Positions 61,555-64,000 of a stretch of 64,000 nucleotides of DNA are shown here, one piece after another. How positions within the stretch are numbered: the first letter of the stretch is position 1; each line of letters begins with the position of its first letter. The translations under genes were made by a program, and so were the position numbers. The stretch is from an uncultured Cellulophaga sp. (GTDB lineage: Bacteria > Bacteroidota > Bacteroidia > Flavobacteriales > Flavobacteriaceae), in NCBI GenBank assembly GCA_947492955.1, contig CANLOV010000001.1, positions 372,001-436,000 of the forward strand. Direction: 5' to 3'. Below the pieces are notes generated by a model. The model was not told the origin of the DNA and made no database searches. It worked only from the letters and a program-made list of their open reading frames with translations.

Positions 61555-63252
61555 CTATTGCTGTTTAGATTCGTATACCAAGCTATAAATGGCGTCTGCT
61601 TCTACTTTTATGAGTTTGTAATTTCCGTTGCCTATAGATGCTAATTCTTTTAATACTTTTTTTCCTTCTTCTTTTTTAGATAGGTAATGAAATGTAGATA
61701 ATGCAATTCCAGATTTGGTGGCTTTAGATATTTCATTCTTAATAGTATTGTTAACCCAAAAACCACCATCAGATGCAATAATAATTTTATTGTTTTTATT
61801 TTTACTATAATTTTTAAGGCATGTTCTGTACGCCATTTTTAACCCAGCATTAGCATCTGTATTTCCGTTAGATTTAAGTGTGTTAATCCTTTCTTTTAAG
61901 ACTTCTTTATTATAATTTGTACTAGTTTCTAATATCTTTTTAGGTATACCAGAATAACTAATGATAGTAAGCTGGTCATTAGGGCGTAAAATATCTATTA
62001 AATGTGTAATAGATTTTTTTAGTTTTTCTTCGTTATTATTTAAGCGCATAGAAGCAGAAATATCTAAAAGCAATACCAAGTTATTATCTAAAGCTCCTTG
62101 TAAAGAACTAATATCTTCTTTATTAAAATCAATAGTTTTTATGCCAGTATCTGCAACATCCTTAACGCTAGTTTTTAATTTAGTTTCTTGCCTTAAATAC
62201 ATCATGTTTTTAGGTAAAAAAACCTTAAAGGGCTGTAATTCTTGTATTAAAAGTAATACAGGTGTTTTGGCTCTAATGGCATAAGAATTATAATTTCCAA
62301 TGGTGTTTTTAGTATTATCATTAAATGTATTTATTTTATTTAACCAACAATAATAAGAACCATAACTTTCTAATTTTTCACTATCGCAAGGAGCTAACTC
62401 GTTATTTAGGTAGCTGTTAATAAGCTTAATAGTTTCTTTTGCTTGTAATTCTATATTATCTCTTTCTAGTATTTGTTTACTATCGTTTATAGCGTAATTA
62501 CCAAAATTGGCTAATGTTTTGTATTGTGTACTTGTATTCTTGGTGTCCGATATTCTTTTAAAATGAGCTAGTAATGTGGGTAAATTTTCTTTTTTTTCAC
62601 TACGGAATTCTTGAATCATTTTCTTATATATAAAAGCAATGTGTTTACTTCTTTCTAAGGTTTCGGGAAGCTCTTCGTCTCCAAAGAGTTGTAATACCAC
62701 ATTGAACATTAGATCATTTTCATGTGTTAATTTTTCAATGCTTTTTTCTATAGATAAAATTAATTTATAAGGGTCTTTAAAAGTATCGTCTTTGTAAAAT
62801 TCATTAGTATTGTTCGTTAGTATTGTAAAATTCTCTATACTATTTAAGAGTTCTTTAAAGTGTTTTTGATATTTGTTTATGGCATGCTCTAGAATTTGTG
62901 CACTTTGTTGATCTAATTGTGCTCTACTTGTTTTTAAAGAGCTATAATAATTTTTAAGATTAGGGGCTTGCCATTTTAAGGCTTCTGGGATTTCATTGTT
63001 TTCTATTTTAAACGGAATGTGTTGTTGTATACTAAGGGAGTTATTTTCGTTATTGTAATATGTATTTATTCTATTATTGTAATCTTCTAGCGAAACTTTA
63101 AGGACACTAATATAATCGGCACAATAGTTTAAGTAAGAAATGTGTTTATTAATGCATGCTCTGCTTTCAGTAGTTTTTTCTTTAGGCTGCCCTAAAAGGC
63201 TTGTTGTGCTTATAATACAAAGTATAAGAATTTGATTAACAGAACGAAACAT
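61555..63252 (-). CDS. Secreted von Willebrand factor A-domain protein
   Basis: The ORF opens at 63300, but the ATG at 63252 (MFRSVNQILILCIISTTSLLG) starts a clean signal peptide and is preferred. A C-terminal VWA domain (about 400-565 of the mature frame) has the metal-site LLLDISASMRLN and later TDANAGL and IIASDGGFW, so the MIDAS is complete. The long N-terminal region is helical, Asn/Lys-rich and of unknown fold. It likely binds a partner in the periplasm or at the cell surface. Confidence 0.85.
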   Translation of the reverse strand: MFRSVNQILILCIISTTSLLGQPKEKTTESRACINKHISYLNYCADYISVLKVSLEDYNNRINTYYNNENNSLSIQQHIPFKIENNEIPEALKWQAPNLKNYYSSLKTSRAQLDQQSAQILEHAINKYQKHFKELLNSIENFTILTNNTNEFYKDDTFKDPYKLILSIEKSIEKLTHENDLMFNVVLQLFGDEELPETLERSKHIAFIYKKMIQEFRSEKKENLPTLLAHFKRISDTKNTSTQYKTLANFGNYAINDSKQILERDNIELQAKETIKLINSYLNNELAPCDSEKLESYGSYYCWLNKINTFNDNTKNTIGNYNSYAIRAKTPVLLLIQELQPFKVFLPKNMMYLRQETKLKTSVKDVADTGIKTIDFNKEDISSLQGALDNNLVLLLDISASMRLNNNEEKLKKSITHLIDILRPNDQLTIISYSGIPKKILETSTNYNKEVLKERINTLKSNGNTDANAGLKMAYRTCLKNYSKNKNNKIIIASDGGFWVNNTIKNEISKATKSGIALSTFHYLSKKEEGKKVLKELASIGNGNYKLIKVEADAIYSLVYESKQQ

Positions 63253-63356
63253 AATTAATTTTTTACATAAATGTAGGAAAAATATTTCATTTTGTTTCAA
63301 AAGTATTTTGATTTTTAAAAGTGTTATTTTTATTTAAAATAAAAACCAGATTTAAA

Positions 63357-64000
63357 ATGATTCGTTTTTTTATAGGCTCTATATTTTTACTTTTTCTTTC
63401 ATGTAAAATGAAAAATGAAAGTAGAAATGTTTCAGAAAAAGCGAGTATTGATAAAATTAAGGCAACCTCTATTTTAAACGATTCTGTAGAAAATAAACAG
63501 GTAATAAAAAAAGAAGTAATAGTTACCGTAAATAATGCATCTGACTACAGTGAAAATTTTATAAGTGGTTTAAAGGAGTTGCATAGCTATAGTGAGTTTA
63601 AGTTGATAACTAATTATATGGTTATTAATAAACAGGATACAGTTTATTTTCCGGCATATCCTAAAATAAACAAAAAAGTAGTTTTAACGGCTGTAAAAGA
63701 AGGCCTAGCTATAGCATTAACAGTTCAAAGAATTAATCAAACATCAATTAAGTATAAATTAGAAATGGTGGAATTTGGCAAGGCTAATTTTAAGAGTGAA
63801 GGAATTGCAGAAATATCACCAGCTTTCTTTTTAGAATCAAAAACAGCTGCAAATGCTTTAACAGGAAACTTGTATGTTTTCAATTCATTTCTAGACAATA
63901 ATAAAGACTGTAATACAGAAATTACATTAGGAAAAGAAACTAATGTAAATTATTTGTTAGCCAGAATAATAAAAAATTGTAATGGAAAAATAAAAGACAT
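63357..64000 (+). CDS. Hypothetical lipoprotein (partial, runs off the window)
   Basis: The frame from ATG 63357 stays open to the window edge (214 codons). It starts MIRFFIGSIFLLFLSCKMKN with lipobox FLSC (Cys16). The body is Lys/Asn-rich with alternating strands; no family recognised. It diverges from the VWA gene with about 105 bp between start codons. It is absent from the ORF track because no stop is seen. Confidence 0.7.
   Translation, partial: MIRFFIGSIFLLFLSCKMKNESRNVSEKASIDKIKATSILNDSVENKQVIKKEVIVTVNNASDYSENFISGLKELHSYSEFKLITNYMVINKQDTVYFPAYPKINKKVVLTAVKEGLAIALTVQRINQTSIKYKLEMVEFGKANFKSEGIAEISPAFFLESKTAANALTGNLYVFNSFLDNNKDCNTEITLGKETNVNYLLARIIKNCNGKIKD

Overview
The window comes from an AT-rich member of the Bacteroidota, most likely a marine Flavobacteriaceae species. 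The evidence is the gliding genes gldB and gldC, the flavobacterial order of the division and cell-wall (dcw) genes, a very long FtsZ tail, and promoters of the TAnnTTTG type with few Shine-Dalgarno sequences. I cannot name the genus.

Region 1 (1-5030) is chromosomal core: the 3' end of an unknown gene, a NarL-type response regulator, nadE, the divergent gldBC pair, a conserved small protein, the ribosome-biogenesis GTPase engB/ysxC and an alpha/beta hydrolase. Region 2 (5200-20750) is a complete, tightly packed dcw cluster: mraZ, rsmH, ftsL, ftsI, murE, mraY, murD, ftsW, murG, murC, ftsQ, ftsA, ftsZ. A triple MraZ-type operator precedes it and a strong terminator ends it. A GatB/YqeY-domain gene and a tRNA-Arg(UCG) follow. 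Region 3 (21580-32193, plus strand) is a surface-polysaccharide locus: an outer-membrane-like protein, an acetyltransferase and an oxidoreductase for an aminosugar acid, a Wzx flippase, a Wzy-like membrane protein, an asparagine-synthase-like enzyme, a GT4 glycosyltransferase, a FemAB-like acyltransferase, a DUF354-like protein and a polysaccharide deacetylase. The remaining polysaccharide genes (PaaK/CapK-like, Wzc kinase, sugar transferase) lie at 56164-61121 on the minus strand.

Region 4 (about 32200-56166) sits between these two halves. Its right 20.7 kb (35431-56166) is the most unusual part of the window. It is an array of about 20 one- to three-gene units, all coding leftward, separated by about 21 imperfectly palindromic spacers of roughly 95-420 bp (one is only 29 bp) that share modular sequence. 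At most units the short sequence beside the stop codon is the reverse complement of the sequence beside the start of the same unit, and it differs from unit to unit (for example GTTACCACAC/GTGTGGTAAC around 45641-47146). That is the behaviour expected of integron cassettes, with R''/R' core sites carried by the cassette. No integrase or transposase is visible, so I describe it as an integron-like (CALIN-like) cassette array. Cassette cargo includes a RelA/SpoT nucleotidyltransferase, an ECF sigma/membrane-partner pair, thioredoxin-fold proteins, an S41 peptidase with a membrane AraC regulator, a Crp/Fnr-methyltransferase operon and many lipoproteins of unknown function. One interval is a cassette without an ORF.

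Region 5 (61122-64000) is an AT-rich gap, a secreted von Willebrand A-domain protein and the start of a lipoprotein gene that runs off the window.
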